Origin: Ifrita kowaldi
Taxonomy: Eukaryota; Chordata; Aves; Passeriformes; Cinclosomatidae
Direction of reading: 5' to 3'
Assembly: GCA_013398055.1 (NCBI GenBank)
Contig: VZRS01010803.1
Span: 1,119,098 to 1,183,097 of the forward strand
DNA length: 64,000 nt
How positions within the stretch are numbered: position 1 is the first letter of the stretch; each line of letters starts with the position of its first letter. Below, in pieces: positions 38,398 through 50,500 of this stretch. Below the pieces are notes generated by a model. That model had not been told where the DNA came from. It ran no database searches and saw nothing but the letters and a program-made list of their open reading frames with translations. A program made the position numbers and the translations under genes.

Positions 38398-38580
38398 CCC
38401 GGGCCGGGCTGGGCGTGGCGCCGGCGCCATCGCGTGGCTGCTCCGCGCACTGCAGCCCGCAGAGGGACCGCCCGCCGCCGCGGAGTGCGGGGTTATTATC
38501 CCGGTGTGCGGTCAGCGCGCACAGCTGTGCCCGAGGTCTGCAGCGTCGGGAGTGAGGGGCGGGAACAGAGCAGCTGGGAG
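38398..38580. other. Abrupt GC- and CpG-rich block beside an undetermined base
   Basis: Immediately after the single N at 38397 the sequence switches from AT-rich to strongly GC-rich, with roughly two dozen CpG dinucleotides in the first 165 bases, then returns to AT-rich by about 38,600. It could be a small intronic CpG island, possibly with promoter activity, or a misjoined fragment. No coding or splice structure was found in it. Confidence 0.7.
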
Positions 38581-41067
38581 CTGGGAGGCTGCAGCATTTT
38601 GGATGCAAGTGCTATTTTTTTTCCGTCTTTGAAAACAAGTCAGTTCCAGGCAATACAAAAATTACATATATATGATACTGACTTTTTGTAACTTACTGTT
38701 ACGCCTTAGGACTTGGCCTGTAGGAGCCGTTCTGAAAATGGTCTGTTGCATTCGTGTTGCATGGCACTCGCTAGAACTGTGGCATATCTGGTTTTAGAAT
38801 GAGATATTCTGGCCAGTAGCCTTTCTCCATTATGTATGCAGATACAGAGTGGATCTCTGTGTATATGCACATACCTCTAATTCGTGAGTTTGTGGGGAAA
38901 TGGACAATGGAACTGGATTGACAGACTTGACACATTTTTTATTAAGACCTTGCTTTTGCTGGCTTTGGACTTAAACCAGTATCTTCCTTGCTTGTTAATT
39001 AATAAAAAAGGTGTTGGCTTGCCCCTAGTTTTCTAAGAGGTATTATTTCAGTAATTGGCACTCTTGAATATGTGCTTTGGAGCAAGACAAGAAATTTAGT
39101 GGTATGTGCATTAAGTACAGGAAGAGCAGTCCTAAGTTTTAAGTCATAGTTTTGCTTGAACATATACCCTGTCTGTGTCTGAAAAGCCACCAAAACCAAA
39201 TTTGGTTCTTAATTTCAAGTTTCTTCCATAATTCGTACATACTGAGAAAAGCTGGCTAGGTGCTGCCAGCAAACTGACTGCTCTACACTGCATTCACAGT
39301 CTTACTGGATCATTCCAAGTTAGGATAACAAAGTCTTTCCGTGCAGATCTTTGCAATTGAATTTTTTTTTCCAGTTTAATTAGGGGTTTGGTAGCAGTAC
39401 AAACCCAGCATTGCAGTGCTTAAAGATACCCATAGGCAGCCAAAACCCTAATGAAGGAAAATCTTTTCCCTGTAATAAATGTACACACATGTTCACATAC
39501 AGACTCGCAGAGCATCCAAGCTGCCTACACACTAAAACACAGTTAAATCTAGGTGAGGCTCCTACATTGGCCGCTCCTGAAGTCATCATTTTATCCTTTT
39601 GCTGTCTTCTGGTGTCCATTCATCCTCAGGCTGAAAGGACGTTGGTATTACATTCCTATTCCAGAAAGACAGGTGGAGGCAGCAGCAGCTGCTGTAAGTA
39701 ACAGCTGGTACAGCTGCCTGTGGGGGTATCACAAGTGAGCTATGCATGAACTTCACCGCTTAGGAGAGACAGGATCACTCCAAGGTCTTGGCACAACCTA
39801 CGGCAATGTCTGCTGCTGCCACCTACTCAGCTGATGGATCTTGCTCCCTTGTTTTTGGGGGTTTTTAAATTATTAGTAGGCTGTGGTGCATGAACACATT
39901 TGAGCTTGTCTTGGCAAAATCTCAAGGCTTTTAGGAAAGTAAAGCTAAAGATCACATTAATTAGAAATCTGTTTTACAAGGGGAATGCTGTGGACTGAAC
40001 ACATGGTTGATAAAAATTAATATGGAGTTTTATAGCATTATAATTTTATATTTCTAAGAAGTCTGTTGACTTGTTTTAAACTTGTGCCAAAATATCATAT
40101 TTAAAATTGGGCTTTATACAATCTTTTTTAATTAATTCTGGCTCAGTCAGCAAAGAAACAAAGCAGCTGTGCTACAGATACCAGGCATGGACATTTCTTT
40201 AAGATTTCTAGTAATGTGAAAATGAGGCAATAAAAGTCCAGTTTCCACTTATTCCCAGTTCCATGGTTATTTCTTAGTTTTTTTTTTTATGTGTTATCCC
40301 TGCACTTCGCATTTAAATAGGTAAACACTCTGCCTTTTCATTTGGAAAGATAACTTTCTTGCCAGGAAGTTGGTCTCTCCTTCATTTAGTTGAAAATTGC
40401 AATGACAGAGCACCAACATAACTGTGAATTTTGTCTGGAGCTGGAGAAGTTTTTTTGGCTATTTATTTAATATTTGGATTAGGGAGGTTCTTTTTTAAAA
40501 TCATTTAATCCGGAATTGTTACATGTGGCTCCCTTTTCTCCATTTTCAGCAGCAGTGCATTGCTGTGTCCTTTTTTCTAAAGGAAAGTGCACTAAACTAC
40601 ACCTCTAATTCTCCAGAGAGTGTCCAATGAAATCGTAAAATGAAACAAAACAACCCATATACTCTAGATGACATATTTTGAATCAAGTCCCCAAATTAAC
40701 AGAGAAATAGCATGGTGTATAAATCTTCATAGCACATTAGTCTGAGCAGTTGAATACTGACTCCAGAAAACCTGATTCACTAAATTTGCAAAAGCGTTTT
40801 GAACATCAGTATTGCCAGTTTTAGTAGTTTCGTTGTTCCAGATTTGCAGAAAAAGAGTAATAAACTTACATCCCCAATACCTGCATTAGTGCCTGTACAG
40901 TTCTGGTGGTGTTCTTACTCATGCTTTAGATTTAGATCACTTCTCCCTTTTCCCTGTCTCTGCTTTAGCTTAATTCATTGTCATCCCTCTAAACGGAGTT
41001 TAATTAGGGGAGGTAAAATGTTTCATTTTTGTGTTGTCCTCTTTTTTTGTGTGTGTTTCAAACTCAG

Positions 41068-41791
41068 ATCCAAAAGGAAAGTCCTTGGCCGTAAAGATTC
41101 TGAAGACGACCGTACCCGCAACCATTCTCCATCGCCCCCCGTAACTCCCACTGGTGCTTCCCCAAATTTAGCTGCCCTCAAACAAGCCGGATCTATTCAG
41201 AGAAGCATTCGCAAGAGCAGCACCAGCAATGACAACTTCAAAGCCCTGCTGCTGAAGAAGGGGAGCCGCTGTGACACCAGTTCCCGTATGTCCGCAGCAG
41301 AGATGTTGAAGAACACGGACCCGAGGTTCCACCGGACAAAGATAGATGCCTCCCCCGACCTTTCCGACAGCCCTGCCAGCTGCTCACCCAGCAAGAGCAA
41401 ACGGGCCCAGGAAGAGTGGGCCAAGAGTGAGGGCCTGATGCCAAGGAGCATGTCCTTCTCTGGCACGAGGTACGGCCGGTCACGGACACCCCCGTCTGCT
41501 GCCAGCAGCAAGTACAACGTCCGCAACCGCATCCAGAGCAGCCCCATGACTGTCATTAGTGAAGGAGACGGGGAAGTGGTGGAGCAGTCGGAGGGCAGGG
41601 TCCGGAGGACTTTGGAAGAGCAGCAAGAGAGGCAGCTTGATACGTTTAACAGTGATGAAATGGACATGAATGACTTTCCGTATGCTGAGGAGGCAGGCTG
41701 CAAGGAGACCTTGGATTCAGCCCACGTAGACTTAATGACTCAACCAGGTGCTTCAAGGAAGTATCTAAACTCTTCAGCTGAAGAAAGTTAA
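41068..41791 (+). CDS. NHSL1: NHSL1 last coding exon, ends in TAA
   Basis: The acceptor is TTTCAAACTCAG. The first base completes the Arg codon, then 240 codons and TAA at 41789-41791. Order: SKRKVLGRKDSEDD; NHSPSPPVTPTGASPNL; SIQRSIRKSSTSNDNFKALL; KKGSRCDTSSRMSAAEMLKN; RAQEEWAKSEGLMPRSMSFS; YGRSRTPPSAASSKYNVRNR; IQSSPMTVISEGDGE; and a divergent acidic tail ending LNSSAEES. The SxRMSA(A/T)E(M/I)LK and SPMTVISEGE blocks are the NHS-family C-terminal signatures. The final SSAEES resembles the SLSEES end of mammalian NHSL1 as I remember it, which supports this as the true C-terminus. GC content rises sharply here compared with the flanking introns. Confidence 0.98.
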
Positions 41792-42647
41792 AAGGCAGTG
41801 TGACAAAAGGCTTTGGATATTAGTCTAGAAAATCACAGGGACTAGATTCCAGAAGAAAGCCCAGACCAGGACAAGGTTACTTTGCTGAGCATTTATTCCA
41901 CGAACTGCATGTGAATGTTTAAATGCTAAAGCGATGATGGTTCTGCATGGTTGGGTTGGGGTGGGGAGCACTTGCTTTGAATGAGTGGTCTGTGGCTTAA
42001 GGAAAGTTAACAGTTGAATTTTTTGTGTAAAGCCTTAGAAGTCCTCTTGTGGGGTGGGGTGGGGAAGTTTTCCTAGAGTCTGTAGGGGTGTGAAGTTTTT
42101 CTTTTTCTTGAGACTGCAATTGTGCAAGCAAAATTTAGGAATAAGCCTGAAGTGGGAAGGCTCCTGTGGTACAAGCTGGACATTTGGTTCAGAAGCATCG
42201 TAGTTATGCAGCGTAGTGCATTTGTTAAGCAGAGAGAGGCACAATGAGGCACATTCACCTGTGAGAGAAGGTGGTAGGGTTGGTGCTGGGGTTACACAGC
42301 TCCGTAGTGGGTACGGCCCCGTGTTCGATGAAGTGTGTCCTGCTCGAGCAATGAGCTCACCAGGTTATGGATTGGTCCAGGGTACTGTACTTTAATTCTT
42401 TTTCCTGAGGGAAAATGAACTATGTAGTTGATGTGGAAAAGGGAGCTGATTTTATAACACACTACTAGCTGCTATGCAGCCACACGCATATGCTTGGTGA
42501 AACACTCGTTTCCAAGTGAATTGCTTCCTTGGCTGGAGTATTCCCTTAGAGAACTAGAACAGCTGGATGTGTGCAGAGGATGCAAGCAGACAGCAGGAAA
42601 GTGGGAGATGAATGAAGCAGTGTACTGCCAGAATTTGGAAGAGTTAC

Positions 42648-43061
42648 TGTCATGGTTTAGGAACAGTATTCCCCAATTTAGTGTTCCCACCAAAACACTC
42701 CAAACCATGTATCGTTTGCTCACTCCCCTCTGCTCTTACCTCTGCGGGTGGCTGGAGAGTAGGATTGGAGGCACAAAAGGTGAAGGTTGGGAGCTGATAG
42801 AAGAAAAATCTACTGGAAACAACAGTGAAATAAGAAAACTGACAGTAACAGCAACAATAGTTAGAGTGCACACCCAAGAGGTGAATGGTTCACGCGTGAC
42901 TGCTCACCACGCAGAGCAGAGCCTGGTGATGTGTGACCTGCTGCCCCACTTCCTTGTCCCCAGCACTGTTGTGAGGTGGCGTAGAATAACCTCTGTGTCC
43001 TGGCCACAGCCCTTCCTGGCTACTGCAAAAAATTAATCCTGTCCTGGCCGGAACCAGGACA
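42648..43061 (-). mobile_element. Solo LTR of an avian ERVL-like retrovirus, antisense in the NHSL1 3' UTR
   Basis: On the minus strand it starts TGTCCTGGTTCCGGCC, followed by 'ATTAATTTTTTGCAGTAGC', and ends 'CCTAAACCATGACA'. That is the typical start and finish of a common Neoavian LTR, with terminal TG and CA. It is about 414 bp and shorter than typical copies, with a decayed middle. The flanking pentamers GTTAC (42643-42647) and GTTGT (43062-43066) could be a target-site duplication that has since gained two transitions. No internal genes are present. Confidence 0.75.
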
Positions 43062-43352
43062 GTTGTGTTTCTGAATTAGAAAGAGAAATTTGACTTGCAC
43101 TACAAAGCTGTAGGTGGAGCCCATCTTTCAAAACTGAAACTTGGGAGTTGTGTTTTGCCAGAAATCTGTCTTTCATTTGTCAAAATGGGGAGACTATTAC
43201 TTTTCATCACTTGAAATACAGACACTTGCTAACTTTTGGTTACCAAAGAATAAGTTACAGTTACTTTCCTTTTTGATTTGCCTGCAGTATTGGTCTTCTT
43301 TTTTAACCTTAATAATTTAGTGAGGTTCGTTTTTATTGTATATTTTACAGAT

Positions 43353-43367
43353 AATAAAAACATTAAA
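43353..43367 (+). terminator. NHSL1: Proximal polyadenylation signals
   Basis: AATAAA at 43353-43358 and ATTAAA at 43362-43367 lie close together in AT-rich 3' UTR and could support a shorter transcript. No strong GU-rich element could be judged downstream. Confidence 0.45.
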
Positions 43368-43507
43368 GGTTTTTCCAATTGTAAAGAAGACCATTTAATT
43401 AAAACTGAAATATCGGCTGGAGTTTTTGGTTCTTGGTAGGAATGAAGCTTTTAATTTTTAATATGAATTTTGCATCATTTGATGGCATGCGCAGTTTTTG
43501 TATTGTT

Positions 43508-43515
43508 TGTAAATA
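43508..43515 (+). promoter_or_regulatory. NHSL1: Pumilio-type RNA motif
   Basis: TGTAAATA matches the UGUANAUA consensus bound by Pumilio proteins and lies in the distal 3' UTR, so only the long mRNA form would carry it. An octamer can occur by chance in AT-rich sequence. Confidence 0.3.
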
Positions 43516-43744
43516 TTGAAAGTTGTTAAAATATCTTTTGATCTCCTTACCGTAGAATTTTTACATTTTTAGATTGCTTTTAAGAAGAAAAAGCACTCTT
43601 TGTAGATTATTTATTTTAGAGAAATATGCTTGTAATCTCTTTCTTCAATCCTTTACTTGTTAGTTATGTAAATTTCAGGGGCCTTCGTTTAACTCTTCCC
43701 TTCACAAGAGGGGAATAGTGCTGAAAATGCTGTGACTTTGCTTC

Positions 43745-43750
43745 AATAAA
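43745..43750 (+). terminator. NHSL1: Distal NHSL1 polyadenylation signal
   Basis: AATAAA is followed within 40 bases by a TTGTCTTTTG U/GU-rich stretch, a good arrangement for cleavage near 43,765-43,775. It is taken as the main end of NHSL1. Confidence 0.7.
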
Positions 43751-44366
43751 GAAAAAGCCTGCCAGTTGCCATATTGTCTTTTGAGTCGATTAAAATCTCC
43801 TTCAAAAGATCTGTCCCACAGCGTATGGCAACCCACTGAATGCCATAATCCATGCATCCAGCTACTAATCTCCAGCCTTCATTGCAAAATTTACTAATGC
43901 ACTTTAGAGACAACTAAAGTGTACTTACACATCCATCCCATTTTGGTATCTCAGTTTTGAGACTAAAAAAATTGAAATAATCCTAAGCTTTTTTCCAGTG
44001 TCGTGTGAATGTTTCTACTACTTCTCTCCTACTTGCAACCTGTCCCAGAAAACTAAAATTCTTGGAGAACCAGATTATAAGCAGAGTGTGTGAGAAGTGA
44101 AATGGACAAGTTGAATCCAGCTGCACTCAGTGGAACAAGGGTGGGATTAACTGGCGCGCAGCGAACTTTCTGCCATTTTTATATGCTAACTATATTTAAA
44201 GAACCATTGGATTTTTAAAATGAAAATAAAACCTAATTGGATAAAGTAGATTGTTTCAGGTATTATTAATACTGATCTGAGCTATGCTCTGTTACAAAGA
44301 GATAGCAGTGGCAGAATGTTTTGCACTAAACGTCGTGTGAATGTTGCTTTGGTCTGTCTCCCACAG

Positions 44367-44410
44367 CTGATCATATGAAACGTGAAAGGACTACGTCCTT
44401 TTCACAGCAG
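44367..44410 (+). other. Exon-like 44-nt segment downstream of NHSL1 (unproven)
   Basis: A good acceptor (GGTCTGTCTCCCACAG) and donor (CAGCAG|gtactg) flank 44 nt that read, after two bases, DHMKRERTTSFSQQ without a stop. It enters in phase 1 and leaves in phase 0. An internal GT at 41750 of the last NHSL1 exon (CAACCAG|gtgctt) ends in phase 1 and would join in frame. No partner exon further downstream was identified. Confidence 0.35.
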
Positions 44411-47400
44411 GTACTGTTCCTTTAAAAGCCATGCTAAATGCTAGCCAGTCCTCATGCCACCATCCTGAGAGGATAATGTGTAATAAAAAATACTCAGGCT
44501 TTGTTTTATTGTTTACAAATGAGAAAATCATCTAAGTGAAAAATTGATGCACTGGGGAAAATTATAGCTCTGGTGCCTGCAACTTCTGCAGCCCTTTGCA
44601 GCATTTTGCATCAAGTGCCTGTAGGAGGGAGCATAGCCAGCTTATTCCCTGGTGCTGGCCAGCTGATGCTGCTCGTTGTTTTATGGGCTATGTGGGGAAC
44701 TCTCTGGAGAAGCCAGGCTTAAATGCACACCATTTTGTCAGTGCAGGTAGATGAGGTTAAACTTGAGTGTTGCACAGGCTGAATTTCCTCTCTTCCTCTC
44801 TGGCCACAGGTAGCCTTGATGCTCCTCTAAAACCCCCATCTGATGTAAGGTGAACTTGGGCTGAAGCTCAGGCTTCGGCTGGCATGCAGAAGGCAGTGTT
44901 CATGCAGCCCTACTGATGTTGCTGCATGGCTACATTTTACACAGTGCAAGATGTAGTGAAATACCTTAAATATGCTGAAATGTGTTTAATGGTGCTTACA
45001 CTGTTTACCTAGGTAGCTGATGTAACTTCCTCACGGAGGTGTCACCATGTCATCTCCCCGCAGGCAGACCTGGTTAATTATTTTGTCACACTTACAACTT
45101 CAAAGTTACTTTCTTAGGCAGTAAGGCTCCTCCATAGGGAGGTTTGGCAGTTGTGGTTTTATTGGTCTACAATTGTAGATTAAGTTTAGCAAACCTCTGC
45201 TAAAGACATCCAGAGCAGGAGAGGGAGGACACGTGCAGACTTGGCTGTGCTGAAGAGAAAAAGCAGACTTGTCATCCTTATGCTTAATGCCATCATGCTG
45301 TTACAGGGCTTGTTCGGAGTTTGCAGCTGGTCTACAGTTTGCCCCTAAAACAAGGATCTTTACTGAGGCTAGATGTGAGATCCATTTCTGGTTTTCCTTT
45401 TATTGGGAATGGTTTTCAACTTCAGTCTTTTTCGAAATTCTGCCCTATATTAACTCATTTCATGTGTCATTCCTTTATGTTCAAAGTTCTGCTCTGAGAT
45501 GTAGGCAGCCCCAGTCCCCCTGTGAATTAGAGCCTTCCAGTTACTCTATTAATACATTCACAAAGCTCTGGGACATTTACAAGCCTTCAGTACTGTTTGT
45601 ATACTGGAAGGGAGAACTTAATTGAAATGATGGAGGTTATGCAAGGAGCAATAGCTTGGTGAGAGGAGGTTTGGAAGGCTACTGGATATCAGTGAAAAGA
45701 ATTGGGAAAGAAGTGGATATGATGGAGACAGGATTTTGAGAAACCAGGACTGGGATGCTGGTTCATGCATAGGGCTCTGCCTGAAAGAAGTCACTGGCAG
45801 AAAAGGTGAAACAGGGAGATTACTGAGAAGTACAGTGAATGCACAGAATAAGGTAGGGGGTGGGCAGGCTAATGCAGATTAGAGATGATAAAGAAGTTTC
45901 AGCAAGTACAGAAGAGAGAAGAAGGCAAAGGAACAATGGAATAGCCACAGCAAGGGGAAAAAGAAATTTTAGTCCGTGTGTTTCATCCTAATTCAAAGGG
46001 TGCAGAAGGCTGAAGTCAGTCAAACATGAGGAAAAAAAAAACCAAAACCAAAACCCCTAACAATTTAGAAGAGGAAAATGCAAAATTGGGAGAGCTTAGA
46101 GGAGCAGTAATGGGCTGAAGTGAGGAATGCTCTAGGAGACCTCAGGCAACGCTGGGTAGGTGGCGCTTGGGAGGGTTCTGTAGAAACACCAGGCCTGAAG
46201 TCTGGAAAGAATAAAGGGGATTGGGAAGATCAAAGCTCAGACTGATCTTGTCTAATTTTTACCAAGAACTCTGCATCCATTGGTCCCAATGGACTGGCTA
46301 CAGGTCTCCAGACACCTGCACTGGGATAACTTGCTAAACCTTCAGTCATTTCCTGGAGCAAAGAGGGGCCACTCATGCATGCAGCACAGGGGTGAATGTG
46401 TTAATACCACTGCAGGCAAATAGATCTTGTCAGGTATTCTTTGGATACCACAAAGTTCTGGAAAAGCCATTCACAGCAGCAGTCAGTGTTCAAACAAAGC
46501 TGTTGCCACAGTACATTTAAGTGATTCAAAATGATGCATTGTTTGCTTTTATAGGAGAGAATTAAAAGACTTTAATGGTAGAACTGTGTGTTACGTAACT
46601 TACAGTGGCAATGAGGAATCATTTTATTTGTTTTATTTAAAATCACTTCAGTACTCACCAAAGGGAACGCAGTAACTATATAATGCCCTTGGTAGCTTCA
46701 TGAGTTCCCCCCATATACTTACTTCATTTTCTGAATAACTTTCAGAAGTGATTTCTTGCATGGTTAAGACTAGGAAAGTCTTCTGACAAAACTGATAATT
46801 TTCTTGGTTCTAAAGAGGTGTTATCAACTTAAATCAGAGTGCAGCATTAAAATCTTGCAACTATGCAGTGCTGGATTGTGACTGTGGCTGCCCTGGTGTG
46901 AATTAATAAACACTCAACAGAGTAAAAATACAGAAATGTTTGATAAAGATGTGCTGTGTCATATCTTATCCTGAAAAACCGGGTAAAAGCCTTGATAATA
47001 CTTCCCCAGCAGAATGCTGGGTACATTTTATGTTGCAAATTTAGCTCTTTGCAGTTGGGTTCTTTCACATAATGTGCAACCAACCTTTTAAGGGCCAATC
47101 AATGCTTCTCCCAACAATGCTAATGGAAAATGTCATTGATTTTCAGTAGGAAATTGTTAGTAGTGAATCCGAATGTATGTGTATAAGCATGTGGGGAGGT
47201 ATAAAGAGAAGAAAGTCCAATCACAATGTACATGAGTTGCTTCTGTCTGTAGTATACTGCTGTGCTCCAACCTTCAGTATAGAACCAGAACTGTTAGCTA
47301 GTGAAGGGAAAAAAAAAAAAGAAAAGCTGTCAGGACACATAAAGTAGCAGAATTTTCTGCATTTTCACTAACTCTGGAAAAAAACAGTAAAAATTTAAGT

Positions 47401-47460
47401 TCCATGTTTAGATGGTAAAAACTAACTTGGGAGGAAAAAATATGTAAATTATAGAAACAA

Positions 47461-47518
47461 AGACAAACCTAAAACAAAACAAAAACCTCAAAAAACCACC
47501 AAAATCCCCAAAACACCA
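47461..47518. repeat. A/C-rich low-complexity tract
   Basis: The tract is made of (AAAAC)-like units, with almost no G or T over about 60 bases. No larger element was recognised around it. Confidence 0.8.
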
Positions 47519-50500
47519 CGAGATTAAATCCTACAAACAAATAAGGAATACAAGAAACTAAATGACTTACCTGTCATCTGAAGAGGAATGTGACTCATGT
47601 GCATCTCGGTAGTGCACTAATGTCTTCTTCTAAAGTCAGTCAAATATCTACTCAGTTTACTTTTTCCAAATGAAATTACTGGCTGTTTCTGACAGTCCTT
47701 TCACACTGGGTTACAGAAAATGGGCACAGAAATTCCTGCCTTTGGGAGTTAAATTTGGGAAACCCTGATTTCTAGGTCGGTTTAAAACAGGTGAAAGAGC
47801 ATTGCAATGACACAAGAATTTGGTGCCCAGGGCAGCATCACCAGCTGAGAAGCTGCCTTAGTAAAAGATGGTGCCATCTTTTTTGCCTTGATCAGGATGT
47901 TGTAGTATGCTACCTGGAAATGGTGATTGTTGCAAATTGCTGTGCCAACTGGAGCTGCAGTGTAGTCAAAAGGATTTAAAAAGCAAAGCCCAGGTTTATG
48001 CAGTCAGTACAGCCATCACAGACTAGGGAGTGATAATGATTTTAATGTATTTACTTTTTTATAGAGTCCTAATACAAAACAAAAGTGCATTTCAGAAAGG
48101 AGATCTAAAGGGAAATGTGTGCACAGGGAGTGTGTGGCTGGGAGCAAAGGTCATGCAGTTGCACAGAAGTCAAGGTTTGGGTCTAAGGCAGCTTAAGTCC
48201 ATTTGCAAGTCATGGATACACGGTATCAAACCACTGGTGATCCCAAATGAGGTTGGCATATTCCCGTACACAGCGCACTTGGATCTTTATAAGGCAAAGA
48301 TGAAACAAATTCCACAGAAAGGTCTCTTGTGATGTGATATACAGGAAAAAATGTACCTCAATGTCATATTCAAGAGACAGCCCTTTCTTTATTCCAACAT
48401 GGAACATTAAGACTGATTTCTCCATTCACTGCTGCATTTTCTTGCAAAATTTGTCAGAATTTTAGATTGTGGCCTGTGGAAAGTGTGAAAAGTAGTTGAT
48501 AGGTTATTTATGAGTTTAAAATACCACAAGCAGTACTCTGGTTTTAGACTGTTAAGCACAATCCAAGGCAAGCAAACTGTGTAACATAATAGCTTTTTCT
48601 GAAGTGCAGCTTTGAAGTCCAGGACTGACTGCAATGCATTAGTCATCAAATGCATGGGATGAGTTTCTTGCATGATGTGACAACCTCATGTGGAGCCCTG
48701 TTGTATTTTGGGAACAAAGAATCTAAAAAACTGTTTTCTGTGCCACAGACTTGCTCTCGCAAATGATCACCAGTGTCTGGGAAGCTGTAGTGACCTCTTT
48801 GAACTAAAAGTCCATGTTAGAAATTATCTAAAATACTTGCTGAGAAAAGAGGGAAGAAAGTGTCTTGACAATAAACTGAAATGTCTTTCTCAAAAGTCGT
48901 TCTGGTTGTTACTCTTGTTTGTTGGACTTTTCCTTCTTTGGATAAGCCAGATCTCATGTCATCTCTTCATTCCTGTAGAGTGCCTTAGCAGCACTCTTTC
49001 AACAGGTATTTCCTCATCCTGCTTGAAACACCTTGCTAGCATCAAGAGTCTTTCTTTGTGATACTGATATATCTTTTGAAAGGCCTGCCAAGAATAATAA
49101 ATATGAAGGGAATCTGAGCTTGATTGTCCTTTATGCCCTAGTCTGTAGACCATGGACTTCCCAAAGTTCATCTGTCTGGGAAAATGCCATCAGGCAAAGC
49201 AACTCCTGCTTCTGTGCCAGTCCACGTGCATACCTGAGAGCACAGGGGCCTCCAGCCTTGTTGGCTCTTCAGTTGGTACACACAGCCAAAACCTTTTTGC
49301 TCAACTGTGGATTCAGAGAAGAGTTTCCTGCAGGTACTCTCACATTTTCTAACATGACCTGCGGAACCTTTGACACGCCTCTTGGCATGCCTGCTTTCCT
49401 TAATCCCAGCCCCAGATGCTGCCTTTTCATTCTGCTCCAGTAGAGCTCCAGGGACTGACGCTGACCTCCAAGCTCTTGCTCACTGTCCCATTTCCCACCC
49501 ACCTCCCTCTGAGGAGAAGCTCAGCTCTGTGTCCTCAGCCACTCCACCTCATCCTCGCAGCCATGAAAGGCCTGCAGGCAGCAGTGGCACCACTCCAGCA
49601 GCAGCAGTACAGGCAGGCTCTCATGGTGAGGGAGGTGTCTCTGCCCTCAGCGCCCGACAGCAGGCTGTGGTTTGGTTTGTGCCCACAGTATGGGCATCTC
49701 TCCCGCAGTCTGTTAGCCTACACCTTGCAAGACTCTTGCCTACAGTCTTATTTTACTGGCCTCTCCTCACCCCCAAATGTTTGGGTTTCCAAAATGCCTG
49801 TGAAGAGAGGTGGCCCTTAGGACAGAAGACAGCGGATATTGAACAACTTTTCAGTGAACCAGCTGGGGAGGTAAGTTGGTAAGATAACTGGCTGCACATC
49901 TTGATTCGCATTTCTTAAGAACCTGATGTCCTGAGACTCTCTACCTCAAAAGTAGAATTCTGTCAAATAGCACCTAATTGGGAACACTGGAAATCTGGAA
50001 ATTAATCTTACATTTTACCTGGTAGTCTTCAATTTTTTAGCAGTCTGTAACTCTGAGAAGATACTGGGATGTGGAATTCAATTTGTTTCCTTCACATTTG
50101 CAAAGTGTTCAAGTTTTTTCCTCCCTCCCTAGCTCCTGCTGGCACAATGTTTTTATTGTGATATGAACAACCAACTTGGGATAATAGCAGAAGGCTGGTG
50201 AGTAGGATTATAAACACACTGAAGTGACTTGCAGCTGGGGTGTAGAAAAACACATACATCATACTAATTGTTGTTTAGCACTGTGTGTTTGACAAGTAGA
50301 ACATCTGTGTTTAGATAACGTAAGCCTGTGAGAGACTTAGAGGCACCCTATCAGACATGCTTGAGATTCCTGCTCTGCTTCAGGAAAAGATCAAACATAG
50401 TGGTAAAATACCTGTGTGAATCCCTGATAAACAGGCAAGGACAGCAGGTTTGGTGATCCTCTGGCATGGACCAAGCTCCATGGTGCCTGTGTCCCACCTG

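Larger units (their letters stand above)
37713..41067 (+). other. NHSL1: NHSL1 intron before the last coding exon
   Basis: It contains an exon-like segment at 38124, overlapping inverted and direct repeats at 38198-38247, a single N at 38397 and an abrupt CpG-rich block. The remainder is AT-rich. The open frame that runs into the last coding exon from 40799 is intronic read-through and not supported as coding. Confidence 0.8.
41792..43772 (+). other. NHSL1: NHSL1 3' untranslated region
   Basis: It runs from the stop codon to just after the distal polyadenylation signal at 43745. Its first 850 bases have no polyadenylation hexamer, so any mature 3' UTR should include the LTR at 42648-43061. 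The distal third is very AT-rich, with ATTTA motifs and a Pumilio-type site. The 180-codon open frame inside it mostly overlaps the LTR and is not coding. The end is estimated from the hexamer. Confidence 0.8.

Noticed and set aside
40799..41067. Open frame extending upstream of the last NHSL1 exon, with a hydrophobic N-terminal stretch
   Set aside because: It is intron read-through; the acceptor at 41061-41067 is clean and the family sequence starts exactly there.
42494..43036. 180-codon plus-strand open frame after the NHSL1 stop
   Set aside because: Most of it reads through the antisense LTR in the 3' UTR; the frame is incidental.
49370..49882. 170- and 134-codon overlapping frames in a GC-richer patch with a strong GTAAGT donor at the end
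   Set aside because: Two frames compete, no recognisable motif, and no convincing acceptor pairs with the donor. A non-coding RNA exon is possible but not supported.
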